From the NCBI RefSeq assembly GCF_900107455.1, contig NZ_FNQB01000003.1, forward strand, positions 1,364,001 to 1,428,000: a DNA stretch of 64,000 nt, written 5' to 3'. Below, one piece after another: positions 1-8,116 of this stretch. The notes under the pieces were generated by a model that was not told the DNA's origin, did no database searches, and saw only the letters and a list, made by a program, of their open reading frames with translations. Position 1 is the stretch's first letter; each line of letters opens with the position of its first letter. The position numbers were made by a program, and so were the translations under genes. Origin of the DNA: Asanoa ishikariensis (GTDB lineage: Bacteria > Actinomycetota > Actinomycetes > Mycobacteriales > Micromonosporaceae).

Positions 1-1183
1 GTTGTGCGGTGATGTGCGCGATGAGGTGGAACAGGTCCGGGCAGTAGACGGACGGGTTGAGGAAGCCCGTGGTGTGCGCGTACCGATGTGTGTAGTTCCC
101 GGCGCCACAGATGCGATGGGCCGGACAGTCCAGGCAGGTGTCGCACAGTGCCTTCGCGCCGATCTGCCGCACCACGATCTCGGGCGTGCGCAGCGCGCTG
201 TCCAACGGATTCCGGCCGCTGGTCACGACCTTCGTCGCACCGGCGAACGCGGTTTTCAGGGTGTCGACCTGTTCGATCGAGCCGTCGGTCTCGATGACGG
301 CGACCCGGACCGGCCCGAGCCCGATGGACTCCGAGGACCGGTCTCGTCCCAGCAGCATCCCCATGATGTCCTCGAACAGCCGGACCCGGGTCTCCAACTC
401 CGGTGCGCGGTACCACCGGTCGAAGATCCGGATCAGCCAGTCCGCGTAGACCGGTGGACCGCCGGCCACCCGCCCGGGCGGGGGTTGCGTCCAGTTCCCG
501 TGCGGGAGCAGGAAGTCGACGATCGGCGGGCGGAGTCCGACCAGCGACTCGTACGTTTCGACGGGGTCGTTGGCCAGGTCGATGGTGCACAGGAGCCCGG
601 CGTAGAGGTGTCGGAACGGCTCGCTGGACAGTCGTTCGATGCCGGCGACGACGCTGCGGTAGCTGCCGGCACCGTCGCGGAAACGGCGATGCCGGTCGTG
701 CGCGCCCCCGGCGCCGTCGACGCTGACCGCCACGCGGATGCCGTGTGCGGCGCAGGTGCGGGCGATGTCCTCGTCGAACAGCACCCCGTTCGTCTGCATG
801 CCCATCCGCAGGCTGGCGACGGGACCAATGGTCTCGGTGGCGATCGTCGCGAAGCGGTCGAGTCGACGTGCGCCCACCAGCAACGGCTCGCCGCCGTGGA
901 AGACGAAGCCGACCTCGGGTACGCGGTGGCGCCGCGCATGCTCCGCTATCTGTCGGCACGCGGTGGCGAAGGTCTGTTCCGACATGACCTTGGGTTGACT
1001 GCGCCAGCTCTGGTCGGCGGACTCGTACATATAGCAGTAGTCGCAGGCGAGGTTGCACCGGCTGTGCACCTTGACGACGAACTGGTGGAACGGCTCGGGT
1101 GACCATCCGTCCTTGGCGAGCTGGTCGACGTCGAGGTGCCCGACCGGCCACGTCGCGGGCCGGGGGGACGCTGCGAGGTCCAC
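1..1183 (-). CDS. Radical SAM/SPASM peptide maturase, FxsB-like (C-terminus cut by window start)
   Basis: Predicted radical SAM enzyme that cross-links the peptide encoded just upstream. Read from a GTG at 1183 preceded by GGAGG, 394 residues are visible and the frame runs off the window. The cluster-binding motif is SRCNLACDYCY (Cys43, Cys47, Cys50), followed by GGEPLL and TNG motifs typical of the fold. A SPASM-type cysteine set lies near residue 347: C-x2-C-x2-C-x5-C, then Cys381 in NPSVYC. That layout matches the FxsB family, whose members often carry a further C-terminal extension; whether this one does cannot be seen. The gene starts 33 bases after the precursor stop, so the two are probably one transcript. 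Family assignment is from motif memory; the chemistry is inferred. Confidence 0.85.
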   Translation of the reverse strand, partial: MDLAASPRPATWPVGHLDVDQLAKDGWSPEPFHQFVVKVHSRCNLACDYCYMYESADQSWRSQPKVMSEQTFATACRQIAEHARRHRVPEVGFVFHGGEPLLVGARRLDRFATIATETIGPVASLRMGMQTNGVLFDEDIARTCAAHGIRVAVSVDGAGGAHDRHRRFRDGAGSYRSVVAGIERLSSEPFRHLYAGLLCTIDLANDPVETYESLVGLRPPIVDFLLPHGNWTQPPPGRVAGGPPVYADWLIRIFDRWYRAPELETRVRLFEDIMGMLLGRDRSSESIGLGPVRVAVIETDGSIEQVDTLKTAFAGATKVVTSGRNPLDSALRTPEIVVRQIGAKALCDTCLDCPAHRICGAGNYTHRYAHTTGFLNPSVYCPDLFHLIAHITAQ

Positions 1184-1216
1184 TTCAGTCCCTCCGGCCC
1201 GGTGGTGTGTCGACCG

Positions 1217-1393
1217 TCAGAGGTCGGCGTCGACGAAGGACGAGAACCCGCCGGGGCGCGCGGTCGCCTGGGGTGAGTAGCAGCGGTCGAGCGTCGCGCG
1301 CAGCGCCGGGCTCGCGCCCGCCATCAGGTCCTCGAGGTTTCCGGCGGTGGCGTCGAAGTCGAGGCCGATAGCGTCGGTGGTCGTGTTCTCCAT
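1217..1393 (-). CDS. Short RiPP precursor peptide with FxS-type C-terminus
   Basis: 58 residues, starting at an ATG with a strong AAGGAGG seven bases away. The N-terminal 45 residues look like a leader (acidic, with an LDFDATAGNLEDL stretch) and the last ten residues are GFSSFVDADL. Two adjacent aromatic-x-x units, Phe50-Ser-Ser52 and Phe53-Val-Asp55, are the kind of three-residue motif that radical SAM enzymes convert to cyclophanes. In the known FxSxx-COOH family the motif sits at the very C-terminus; here four more residues follow. It is the first gene of an apparent two-gene unit with the radical SAM maturase. Peptide and partner are clear; the modified residues are inference. Confidence 0.8.
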   Translation of the reverse strand: MENTTTDAIGLDFDATAGNLEDLMAGASPALRATLDRCYSPQATARPGGFSSFVDADL

Positions 1394-1524
1394 GTGACCC
1401 TCCTTGGTTTACGGTGCCCCGAAAAGGCCCAGGTCCGGATTGGAGAACCATGGGTCGGGACATCGATCGTGGCATTCGCGCGTTGTGAAGGCGCTGTGGC
1501 CGCGTTGCCGAGGGGGTTGTGGTC

Positions 1525-2385
1525 TCAGTCGGTGACGCCGCTGCGCAGCAGGGCGGCCAGCGCGCTCATGTCCTGCGCCCCGTAGCCGCCGTCCACCGCG
1601 TCGGCGACCACCGCGGCGTTGGCGGCGAGCTGCGGCATGCGGGCGCCGACGCTGGTGGCCAAGGCGTCGATCAGGCGCAGGTCCTTGGCCACCAGGTCGA
1701 GCGCGAACGCCACTCCCGCGGCGTCGGGGTTGACGTAGGCGTCGCGCTTGTACGCCACGAACGGCGCCGCGACGGCGCTGGCCGCCAGGACGTCGTACGC
1801 GGCGGTCCGGTCGATGCCGGCCCGTTCGGCCAGCACCAGAGCCTCGGCCACCGCCTGGTTCAGGCCGTGGATGACCGAGTTGACGACGAGCTTCATCGTG
1901 GCGCCGGAGCCCTGCGGCCCGAGGTGCAGGACACGGCTCGCGAAGGTGGACAGGACCGGCCGGGCCTGCTCCAACGCCTCAGCGGAGCCGCCGACCAGCG
2001 CTGTCAGCGCGCCCTGCGAGACCAACGCCACGCTGCCGGAGACAGGGCTGTCCAACAGCCGACCGTCCCCCACCGCCGCCGCGAGCTCGCGGACCGTGTC
2101 CGGGTGGATCGTGCTCGTCTCCAGCACGATCGCGTCAGGTGTCAGCCCGCCCACCAGGTCCGCGTAGACGGCCCGGACGGCGTCGTCGTCGGCCAGCGAG
2201 ACGACCACGAAAGCCGCGCCGGCGACCGCCTCGGCGGGCGTGGGCGCGACGACCGCGGGCAGGCCGGCGGCGCGTGACGGCGTGCGGTTGTAGACCGTGA
2301 CCGGGTGGCCGGCGCCGGCCAGGCGGCCGACCATCGCGGCACCCATCCGGCCGGTGCCGATGACCGCGACCGGCGCCGCCGTCAC
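1525..2385 (-). CDS. NAD(P)-dependent beta-hydroxyacid dehydrogenase (3-hydroxyisobutyrate dehydrogenase-like)
   Basis: 286 residues. The N-terminus has the Rossmann motif VIGTGRMG, then ETSTIHP and DSPVSGS, and the catalytic lysine in GATMKLVVN, as in 3-hydroxyisobutyrate dehydrogenase, tartronate-semialdehyde reductase and related enzymes that oxidise a beta-hydroxyacid or reduce a semialdehyde. GTG at 2385 is chosen because GGAGG lies six bases upstream and it overlaps the stop of the preceding SDR gene in a GTGA junction; another GTG six bases upstream overlaps the ribosome site. Last gene of the six-gene minus-strand operon. The real substrate cannot be read from sequence. Confidence 0.85.
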   Translation of the reverse strand: MTAAPVAVIGTGRMGAAMVGRLAGAGHPVTVYNRTPSRAAGLPAVVAPTPAEAVAGAAFVVVSLADDDAVRAVYADLVGGLTPDAIVLETSTIHPDTVRELAAAVGDGRLLDSPVSGSVALVSQGALTALVGGSAEALEQARPVLSTFASRVLHLGPQGSGATMKLVVNSVIHGLNQAVAEALVLAERAGIDRTAAYDVLAASAVAAPFVAYKRDAYVNPDAAGVAFALDLVAKDLRLIDALATSVGARMPQLAANAAVVADAVDGGYGAQDMSALAALLRSGVTD

Positions 2386-3065
2386 CGCCACCCTCCGTCG
2401 ACGACCAGGTCCACGCCGTTGACGCCGCCGTTCTCCAGCAGGAAGACGGAGGCGTTGACGACCTCGGTCATCGTGGCCAGCCGCCCGGTCAGGGTGTTGG
2501 CGACGACCGCGTCGAGCGACTTGCCTGTCCAGAAGGGACTGTCGCCGACGATGCCGGGGTGGATCGAGTTGACCCGGGTCGGTGCCAGCTCGCACGACAG
2601 GGTGCGGACCATGCCGAGCACGCCCGCGTTGATCGCGCTGACGGTGGTCGAGCCCGGGTAGGGCCGCACCCGTGCCATGCCGCCGTAGAGCAGGATCGAG
2701 CCGGCACCGGTGAGGCGGGTGCGCACGGCCTGCACGACCGCCGTGTAGCCGACCAGCTTCAGGGTGACCAGCCGCTGGGCGGCCTCGATGTCGTAGTCGT
2801 CGACCGTGTTGGAGTCGCGGTCGATCGCGGCGAGCACGACGTGGCTGACCGGGCCGACCGCGTCGAGGTTCGCGGCGACCGCGCGGGGGTCGGTCAGGTC
2901 CAGCGCGATGCCCGCCACCGAGGGGCCGAGCTCCGCGGCCACCTTCGCCGAGCGGGTGGCGTCGCGGCCGGTGAGCACGACGTCGCGGCCCCGGGTGGCG
3001 TAGTGCGCGGCGATCTCCTTGCCGATGCCGGCGGTGCCGCCGACGATGAGCACCGAGCCGGCCAT
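2382..3065 (-). CDS. Short-chain dehydrogenase/reductase lacking the usual catalytic Tyr-Lys
   Basis: 227 residues with an SDR-type N-terminus (VGGTAGIGKEI, LTGRDATRS, ALDLTDP) and the C-terminal NGGVNGVDLVVDGGWR ending common to enoyl-reductase-like SDRs. The central active-site stretch is unusual. Where YxxxK is expected the sequence is V142-S-A-I-N146, and no Ser stands in the position before it (LLYGGMARVRP). So the cofactor fold seems intact but the classical Ser-Tyr-Lys triad is missing, suggesting different chemistry or a binding role. It lies one base downstream of the bicupin gene and overlaps the next gene by four bases. Confidence 0.8.
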   Translation of the reverse strand: MAGSVLIVGGTAGIGKEIAAHYATRGRDVVLTGRDATRSAKVAAELGPSVAGIALDLTDPRAVAANLDAVGPVSHVVLAAIDRDSNTVDDYDIEAAQRLVTLKLVGYTAVVQAVRTRLTGAGSILLYGGMARVRPYPGSTTVSAINAGVLGMVRTLSCELAPTRVNSIHPGIVGDSPFWTGKSLDAVVANTLTGRLATMTEVVNASVFLLENGGVNGVDLVVDGGWR

Positions 3066-3066
3066 G

Positions 3067-3957
3067 TCAGGATCCCTTCAGAGAGTTGAGGTAGTCCCAG
3101 TCGCGCACGAACCGGTACGAGTGCCGCCCCGGCGGCTGCGGCGCCTGGGTCTCCAGCCACCGCACCGGGCCGGCGCCGACGTTGCGGAAGCCGTGCACGC
3201 AGCCGACGCCGGCGAACGCCGCGTCACCGGCCCGCAGCAGGTACGTCCGCCCGTCGAAGACCGCCTCGGCCTCCCCTTCGAGGAACAGGTAGGTCTCCTC
3301 GAACGGGTGGTCGTGCGGCCCGGCGACGCCGGCGGGCTCGTACTGCACCATGAACATAGTGGTCAGGTCGGCGCCGAGGTCACTGTCGACCATCATCTTG
3401 ACCGTGATGCCGCTGTAGACCAGCAGTGCGGTGCGCATGCTCGCCGACAGCGCCAGCAGTTCCTGGCGCTGCTTGTCGACCTCCATGTTGATCGGCTCGA
3501 TGTGGCCGAACGAGCGGGTCCGGGGGTCGCGCACGTCGACCGGCACTGCCTCGCTGCGGGGCAACTCGGCAACGTCGAAGACATCATGGCCGTACGCGGC
3601 GCGGGGTTGGGTGGCCCGCATCTGCGCGAACCGCGCCGGCGGCCCGTCGTTGCGCCACGCGTGGGCGACACCGACCGGCAGCAAGCCGTAGTCGCCAGGG
3701 ACGAGCCGGGTCGCGCCGTCGGCGGTCTGCAGGACGGGACTGCCTTCGAGGACATAGAAGCATTCCTCGTACGACTGCACGGCGGTGGCGACGCTGCCGC
3801 CCGGCTCCAGCGCGCAGACGCTGAACTCGGTGTGCAGCGCGCCGGGCGAGCCCTCGGCGGCGATGGTCCACCGGGTCAGCCCGGTGCTCCCCCGGGCGTC
3901 CGCGGGCGCCGCGAAGACGGCCTCGGAGGCACGCATGACCACATGCCGGTCGCTCAT
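3067..3957 (-). CDS. Bicupin protein
   Basis: 296 residues with two cupin barrels. The N-terminal barrel (about residues 45-115) has lost the His-x-His of cupin motif 1 (SYEECFYVLEG) but keeps a motif-2 histidine (GVAHAWRN). The C-terminal barrel (about 195-270) has a full metal site: PHDHPFEETYLFLEG and GCVHGFRN. One degenerate plus one metal-bearing cupin is the layout of (S)-ureidoglycine aminohydrolase and similar bicupins, so an aminohydrolase or isomerase on a small polar substrate is possible. It sits inside the operon, 12 bases after the E1-beta gene. Fold is certain, function is not. Confidence 0.8.
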   Translation of the reverse strand: MSDRHVVMRASEAVFAAPADARGSTGLTRWTIAAEGSPGALHTEFSVCALEPGGSVATAVQSYEECFYVLEGSPVLQTADGATRLVPGDYGLLPVGVAHAWRNDGPPARFAQMRATQPRAAYGHDVFDVAELPRSEAVPVDVRDPRTRSFGHIEPINMEVDKQRQELLALSASMRTALLVYSGITVKMMVDSDLGADLTTMFMVQYEPAGVAGPHDHPFEETYLFLEGEAEAVFDGRTYLLRAGDAAFAGVGCVHGFRNVGAGPVRWLETQAPQPPGRHSYRFVRDWDYLNSLKGS

Positions 3958-3969
3958 CCTGGGAACCTC

Positions 3970-4968
3970 CTAGTAGTTGACGACCGAGCGAACGGCCGCC
4001 ACGACCTTGTCGGTGGTCGGGATGACCTGGTCCTCGAGTGCGTCCGCGAACGGCAGGGGCACGTTGGCCGAGGCGACCCGGCGGACCGGCGCGTCGAGCA
4101 GTTCGAAGCCCTCGTCGACGACGACGGAGACGACCGTGGCGCCCCAGCCGGCCTGGTGCGGGTTCTCCTCGACGGTGACCAGGCGTGAGGTCTTGCCGAC
4201 CGAGGCGAGCACGGTGGTCAGGTCCATCGGGATCAGGCAGCGCAGGTCGATCACCTCGGCGGATATCCCGGAAGCCGCGAGCTCGTCGGCGGCGGCCAGC
4301 GCGGTGTGCACCGTGGAGGCCAGCGCGACCAGGGTCACGTCGTCGCCCTCGCGCACCACGGACGCCCGGCCTAGCTCGACGACGTGGTCGGCGGGCGGCA
4401 GCGGGCCCTTGCTCGCGAACAGTCCCTTGTGCTCGAAGAAGACCACGGGGTCGTCGCTGCGGATCGCCGAGGCCATCAGGCCGATCACGTCGGCGGGCGA
4501 GGACGGCGCGACGATCTTGAGGCCGGGGATGGTCAGCGCCCAGTTCTCGACGGCCTGGGAGTGCTGCGCGCCGAAGCCGAGCCCGCCGCCGTTGGCGGTG
4601 CGGATCACCAGCGGCACGGTGACCTGGCCGCCGGTCATGTAGCGCACCTTGGGAATCTCGTTGGCCAGGTAGTCCCAGCAGCAGGCCAGGAAGTCCGAGA
4701 ACATGATCTCGGCGACCGGGCGGATGCCGGTCATCGCCGCGCCCATGGCGGCGCCGACGATCGCCTGCTCGGAGATCGGGGTGTCCCAGATCCGGGTCGG
4801 CCCGAACTCCTCGAACAGCCCGGCGGTCGTCTTGAACACGCCGCCGGCCGCCCCGATGTCCTCACCGAGGCAGACCACGCTGGCGTCGCGCCGCATCTCC
4901 CGGGCGATGCCCTCGGCGACCGCGGCCCGATACGTGATCACGTCGGTCGGCACAGTCACACCCGCCAT
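3970..4968 (-). CDS. TPP-dependent 2-oxoacid/acetoin dehydrogenase E1, beta subunit
   Basis: 332 residues. Transketolase-type pyrimidine domain with LGEDIGAAGGVFK at the N-terminus, DTPISEQAIVGAAMGAA, then the C-terminal transketolase domain with VTVEENPHQAGWGATV. It pairs with the alpha subunit encoded upstream; the ATG at 4968 lies inside the last codons of that gene (13-base overlap) and has TGGAGG upstream, so translation is coupled. Such alpha2beta2 E1 enzymes decarboxylate a 2-oxoacid or cleave acetoin and pass the acyl group to an E2 lipoyl protein. No E2 or E3 gene is in the window, so this E1 must borrow them or work differently. Confidence 0.92.
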   Translation of the reverse strand: MAGVTVPTDVITYRAAVAEGIAREMRRDASVVCLGEDIGAAGGVFKTTAGLFEEFGPTRIWDTPISEQAIVGAAMGAAMTGIRPVAEIMFSDFLACCWDYLANEIPKVRYMTGGQVTVPLVIRTANGGGLGFGAQHSQAVENWALTIPGLKIVAPSSPADVIGLMASAIRSDDPVVFFEHKGLFASKGPLPPADHVVELGRASVVREGDDVTLVALASTVHTALAAADELAASGISAEVIDLRCLIPMDLTTVLASVGKTSRLVTVEENPHQAGWGATVVSVVVDEGFELLDAPVRRVASANVPLPFADALEDQVIPTTDKVVAAVRSVVNY

Positions 4969-5936
4969 TGCGCGCCTCCATCGGCCCATACGTCGGTGAA
5001 CGCCTCGGCGACGTCGGCGTCCGGTGCCGCCTTCGCGGCCGCGATCGCCGCGGCCACCGTCGACGTGGCGCGGTCGTCGACGACGGTGATCGAGTCGGGT
5101 GCGACCCCGAGCGCCTCGAGCCGGGCCCGGGCGACGTCGATGGGGTCGTGTTTCATCCAGCGCTCGACCTCCTCGGCCGGGCGGTACGTGGCCGGGTCGG
5201 TGCGGCTGTGCCCGTAGTGCCGGTAGGTCTCCGCCTCGATCACGGTCGGGCCGTCTCCGGCCCGGGCCCGGTCGACCGCGGTGGCGACGGCCTCGCGCAC
5301 GAGCACGACGTCGTTGCCGTCGACGACCTGGGCCGGCATCCGGTACGCTGGCGCGCGGTCGGCGGCCGGGTGGTCGGCCGCGGTCACCGCCCCGATCGGC
5401 GTGTACTCCATGTAGAGGTTGTTCTCGCAGACGAAGATGACCGGCAGCTTCCACACCGCGGCCAGGTTGAGCGCCTCGTGGAACGCGCCGATGTTGGTCG
5501 CGCCGTCGCCGAAGAACGCGAGCGCCACCTGCTCGGTGCCGCGCAGCCGGGCCGACCAGGCGGCGCCGACGGCCATCGGGAGATGCGCACCGACGATGGC
5601 GTACGAGCCGAGCATGTTGCCCGCCGCGTAGGTCAGGTGCATCGAGCCGCCCTTGGCCTTGCACAGCCCGGTCGCCTTCTGCATCAGCTCGGCCAGGCAC
5701 GCCTCCGGTGTCGCGCCGCGGGCCAGGGCGTGGTGGTGGCCGCGGTAGGTGGCGAAGACGTAGTCGTCGGGCCGCAGCGCCGCGCTGGCACCGACGGCCA
5801 CGGCCTCGTGGCCCGACGCCAGGTGCGTGGTGCCCTTGACCAGGCCGGCGAGGAACAGGTCGTACGCGGCCTTCTCCGTGCGCCGGATGACCGCCATCCG
5901 CTCGTACAGGTCTAGCAGCTCGGTTGTCTCACTCAC
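4956..5936 (-). CDS. TPP-dependent 2-oxoacid/acetoin dehydrogenase E1, alpha subunit
   Basis: 326 residues, the usual length. The thiamine-diphosphate motif begins with GDGATNIGAFHEALN and ends in FVCENN; earlier signatures are TYRGHHHALARG (active-site histidines) and GGSMHL, and the phosphorylation-loop region reads YRHYGHSRTDPATYR. Together with the beta subunit it forms the E1 heterotetramer. The start overlaps the end of the M24 gene by eight bases, continuing the chain of overlaps in this operon. Closest families are acetoin dehydrogenase and pyruvate dehydrogenase E1-alpha; the substrate is left open. Confidence 0.92.
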   Translation of the reverse strand: MSETTELLDLYERMAVIRRTEKAAYDLFLAGLVKGTTHLASGHEAVAVGASAALRPDDYVFATYRGHHHALARGATPEACLAELMQKATGLCKAKGGSMHLTYAAGNMLGSYAIVGAHLPMAVGAAWSARLRGTEQVALAFFGDGATNIGAFHEALNLAAVWKLPVIFVCENNLYMEYTPIGAVTAADHPAADRAPAYRMPAQVVDGNDVVLVREAVATAVDRARAGDGPTVIEAETYRHYGHSRTDPATYRPAEEVERWMKHDPIDVARARLEALGVAPDSITVVDDRATSTVAAAIAAAKAAPDADVAEAFTDVWADGGAQWRV

Positions 5937-7242
5937 CGCGGCCTGCCTTGGTGTTGAGGTGCGACTGGGCCTCCCGCTGCGTGTTCAGCGGCCCGCCGAC
6001 CGTCCAGTAACGGCGGCCGGCCACGAGCAGCTCCTCGGCCGGGAACTTGGTGATGACCTCGCATCCGTCGGCGGTCACGACGACCTCCTCCTCGATCCGG
6101 GCGGCGCCCCAGCCGTCCTTGGCCGGCCAGTACGTCTCCAGCGCGAACACCATCCCCTCCTCGAGCACCTCGGGGTGATCGAGCGAGACGAGCCGGCTGA
6201 AGATGGGCTTCTCCCAGATGGACAGGCCGACGCCGTGCCCGTACTGCAGGGCGAAGGCGGCCTCCTCGTTGGGGAAGCCGAACTCCTCGGCCCGCGGCCA
6301 CAGCGACACGATGTCGGCGGTCGTCGCACCGGGCCGCACGGCGGCGATCGCGCGGTCCATGTACTCCCGGCACCGCACGTACGCGTCGCGCATGCCGGCC
6401 GAGGCGCTGCCGACCGCGAAGCACCGGTAGTAACAGGTGCGGTAGCCGACGTGGCTGTGCAGGATGTCGAAGAACGCCGGGTCGCCGGGACGGATCAGCC
6501 GGTCGCTGTAGACGTGCGGGTGCGGCGCGCAGCGTTCACCGGAGATGGCGTTGACGCCCTCGACGAACTCGCTGCCCAGGTCGTAGAGCTTCTTGCTGAC
6601 CAGCCCGACGCACTCATTCTCGCGGACGCCGGGGCGCAGGAACTCGTAGAGCTCCTCGTAGGCGGCGTCCACCATGGACGCGGCCTGCGTGAGCAGGGAG
6701 ATCTCGTCGACGGTCTTGACCCGGCGGGCCTCGAGGAAGAGCTGCTGCCCGTCGACGACCTCGATGCCGGCGCGCTGGAGTGCCAGCAGCACCGGCATCT
6801 CGGCGATGTCGATGCCGACCGGCGCGTCGGACAGGCCGTGCTCGGCGAGCTCGACGGCGATCTTGCGGGCCAGCTCCTCGGCGATGCCGGCGTCGGGGTG
6901 GAAGGCGCCGCGCAGCACGGAGATTCCGGCCCGCGCGCGCTTCTCCCCGTCCAGCCAGGGGTTGTAGAGCTGGTGGTGGCGGGCCGCGGAGCCGAAGTCC
7001 CAGATGATCGGCTCGGCGCCCCGGACCAGCAGCGCGAACCGGATGAACTTGTCGATCGCCCACGTGCCGATGTGGGTGGCCGTCATGTAGCGGATGTTCG
7101 CGAAGTCGAACGCGAGGACCGCTCCGAGGCTGGACCGTTCGAGCTCGGCGTTGAGCCGGGCGAGCCGTTCGCGGCGCAGTCGGTCGAGGTCGATGCGCTG
7201 TTCCCAGTCGACGGCATTCGTGCCGTACGTGCCGATCGCCAC
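5929..7242 (-). CDS. M24-fold (pita-bread) hydrolase/lyase with one altered metal ligand
   Basis: 437 residues: creatinase-type N-terminal domain followed by the M24 pita-bread domain. Of the five metal ligands expected for M24 peptidases, Asp259 (FFDIL), His336 (YGHGVGL), Glu369 (FALET) and a Glu of the RIEEE run (384-386) are present. The second aspartate, expected in GY-x-x-D, is replaced by Cys270 (GYRTCYYRCF). The N-domain layout (LAFDFANIRY, then WDFGS and NPWL) reminds me of the DMSP lyase DddP branch rather than Xaa-Pro peptidases, but this is from memory. First gene of the six-gene operon, facing the XRE-cupin regulator. Carbon-nitrogen, carbon-oxygen or carbon-sulfur cleavage are all possible. 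Confidence 0.8.
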   Translation of the reverse strand: MAIGTYGTNAVDWEQRIDLDRLRRERLARLNAELERSSLGAVLAFDFANIRYMTATHIGTWAIDKFIRFALLVRGAEPIIWDFGSAARHHQLYNPWLDGEKRARAGISVLRGAFHPDAGIAEELARKIAVELAEHGLSDAPVGIDIAEMPVLLALQRAGIEVVDGQQLFLEARRVKTVDEISLLTQAASMVDAAYEELYEFLRPGVRENECVGLVSKKLYDLGSEFVEGVNAISGERCAPHPHVYSDRLIRPGDPAFFDILHSHVGYRTCYYRCFAVGSASAGMRDAYVRCREYMDRAIAAVRPGATTADIVSLWPRAEEFGFPNEEAAFALQYGHGVGLSIWEKPIFSRLVSLDHPEVLEEGMVFALETYWPAKDGWGAARIEEEVVVTADGCEVITKFPAEELLVAGRRYWTVGGPLNTQREAQSHLNTKAGRGE

Positions 7243-7399
7243 CGCAGCACCCCTCTGCTATATTCCGGGCGTGTTAAGTAACGCTTGACGACGCTAGCGA
7301 CGTGTCAGCTCAGCCGTCAAGCATCACACCACAGTGCTCGGCACGCGCGATAGTGTGGAGCGGAAAAGATCAAGGTTCGTCGAAGGGTGGGCAACAGGC
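7243..7399. promoter_or_regulatory. Divergent promoter region with an 8-bp spaced inverted repeat
   Basis: The region between the catabolic operon and its regulator. GCTTGACG at 7283-7290 and its perfect complement CGTCAAGC at 7315-7322 are 32 bp apart centre to centre, about three helical turns, consistent with a dimer binding site for the XRE-cupin protein. A TATAGC-like box on the minus strand near 7257-7262 could be the -10 for the operon. No experimental promoter is implied. Confidence 0.45.
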
Positions 7400-8110
7400 G
7401 TGAGTGGACAGACGGGGATGCCTCCGATCGGCGAGCGACTGCGGCAGGCCCGGCTGGACCGCGGCATGACCGTGCGCGGCCTGGCCCGGGTCGTGGACAC
7501 GTCGGCCAGCCTGATCTCGCAGATCGAGACCGGCAAGAGCAACCCCTCGGTCAGCACGCTGTACGCCATCACCGCCGCCCTGGGCATCTCGGTGGAGGAC
7601 ATCTTCAACGAGCCGGGCACCGTGCGCCCCGCCGCCGTGCTGGACCCGGTCGCGCCCGCGCCGGCCGCGTTCGGTGCCGCCATCGCCGCGGCCACCCTGC
7701 CCAGCGTCGACCAGACGGCCAGTTCCGCGACCACCCAGGGGCTGCGGATGCTCGCCCAGCGACGCCGGGTCGGCCCGGTCGTGAAGGCCGGCGAGCGCGA
7801 GGTGCTGCACCTGGACTCCGGGGTGACCTGGGAGCTGCTCGGCCAGCTTCCCGACACGCACGTCGACTTCCTGCGCATCACCTACGCACCCGGCGGCAGC
7901 TCGTCCGGCGCCGGCGTCCTGATGCGCCACTCGGGCACCGAGTGGGGGCACGTCCTGGCCGGTCAGCTCACCCTGACCCTGGGCTTCGACACGCACGTGC
8001 TCGACCCCGGCGACTCGGTCTCGTTCGACTGCACCACACCGCACTCGTACGCCAATCACGGCGTCGAGCCCGCCGTCGGCATCTGGTTCGTGGCCGAGCG
8101 CTTCAGCTAA
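7400..8110 (+). CDS. XRE-family regulator with C-terminal cupin sensor
   Basis: 236 residues. Helix-turn-helix at about residues 12-66 (TVRGLARVVDTSASLISQIE, NPSVSTLYAIT) and a cupin domain at about 150-235 with RHSGTEWGHVLAGQ and PGDSVSFDCTTPHSY. This is the architecture of small-molecule-sensing regulators such as PuuR-type proteins. The GTG at 7400 is preferred; an in-frame GTG at 7334 has no ribosome site and would add 22 unconserved-looking residues. It stands between the divergent catabolic operon and the amidohydrolase/importer genes, so it most likely controls both according to the imported ligand. Confidence 0.88.
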   Translation: MSGQTGMPPIGERLRQARLDRGMTVRGLARVVDTSASLISQIETGKSNPSVSTLYAITAALGISVEDIFNEPGTVRPAAVLDPVAPAPAAFGAAIAAATLPSVDQTASSATTQGLRMLAQRRRVGPVVKAGEREVLHLDSGVTWELLGQLPDTHVDFLRITYAPGGSSSGAGVLMRHSGTEWGHVLAGQLTLTLGFDTHVLDPGDSVSFDCTTPHSYANHGVEPAVGIWFVAERFS

Positions 8111-8116
8111 CCCCCG

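Noticed and set aside
3970-5700. A 576-codon frame that would fuse E1-beta to upstream sequence
   Set aside because: The N-terminal part is a frame-shifted reading of the E1-alpha gene; the E1-beta start at 4968 has its own ribosome site.
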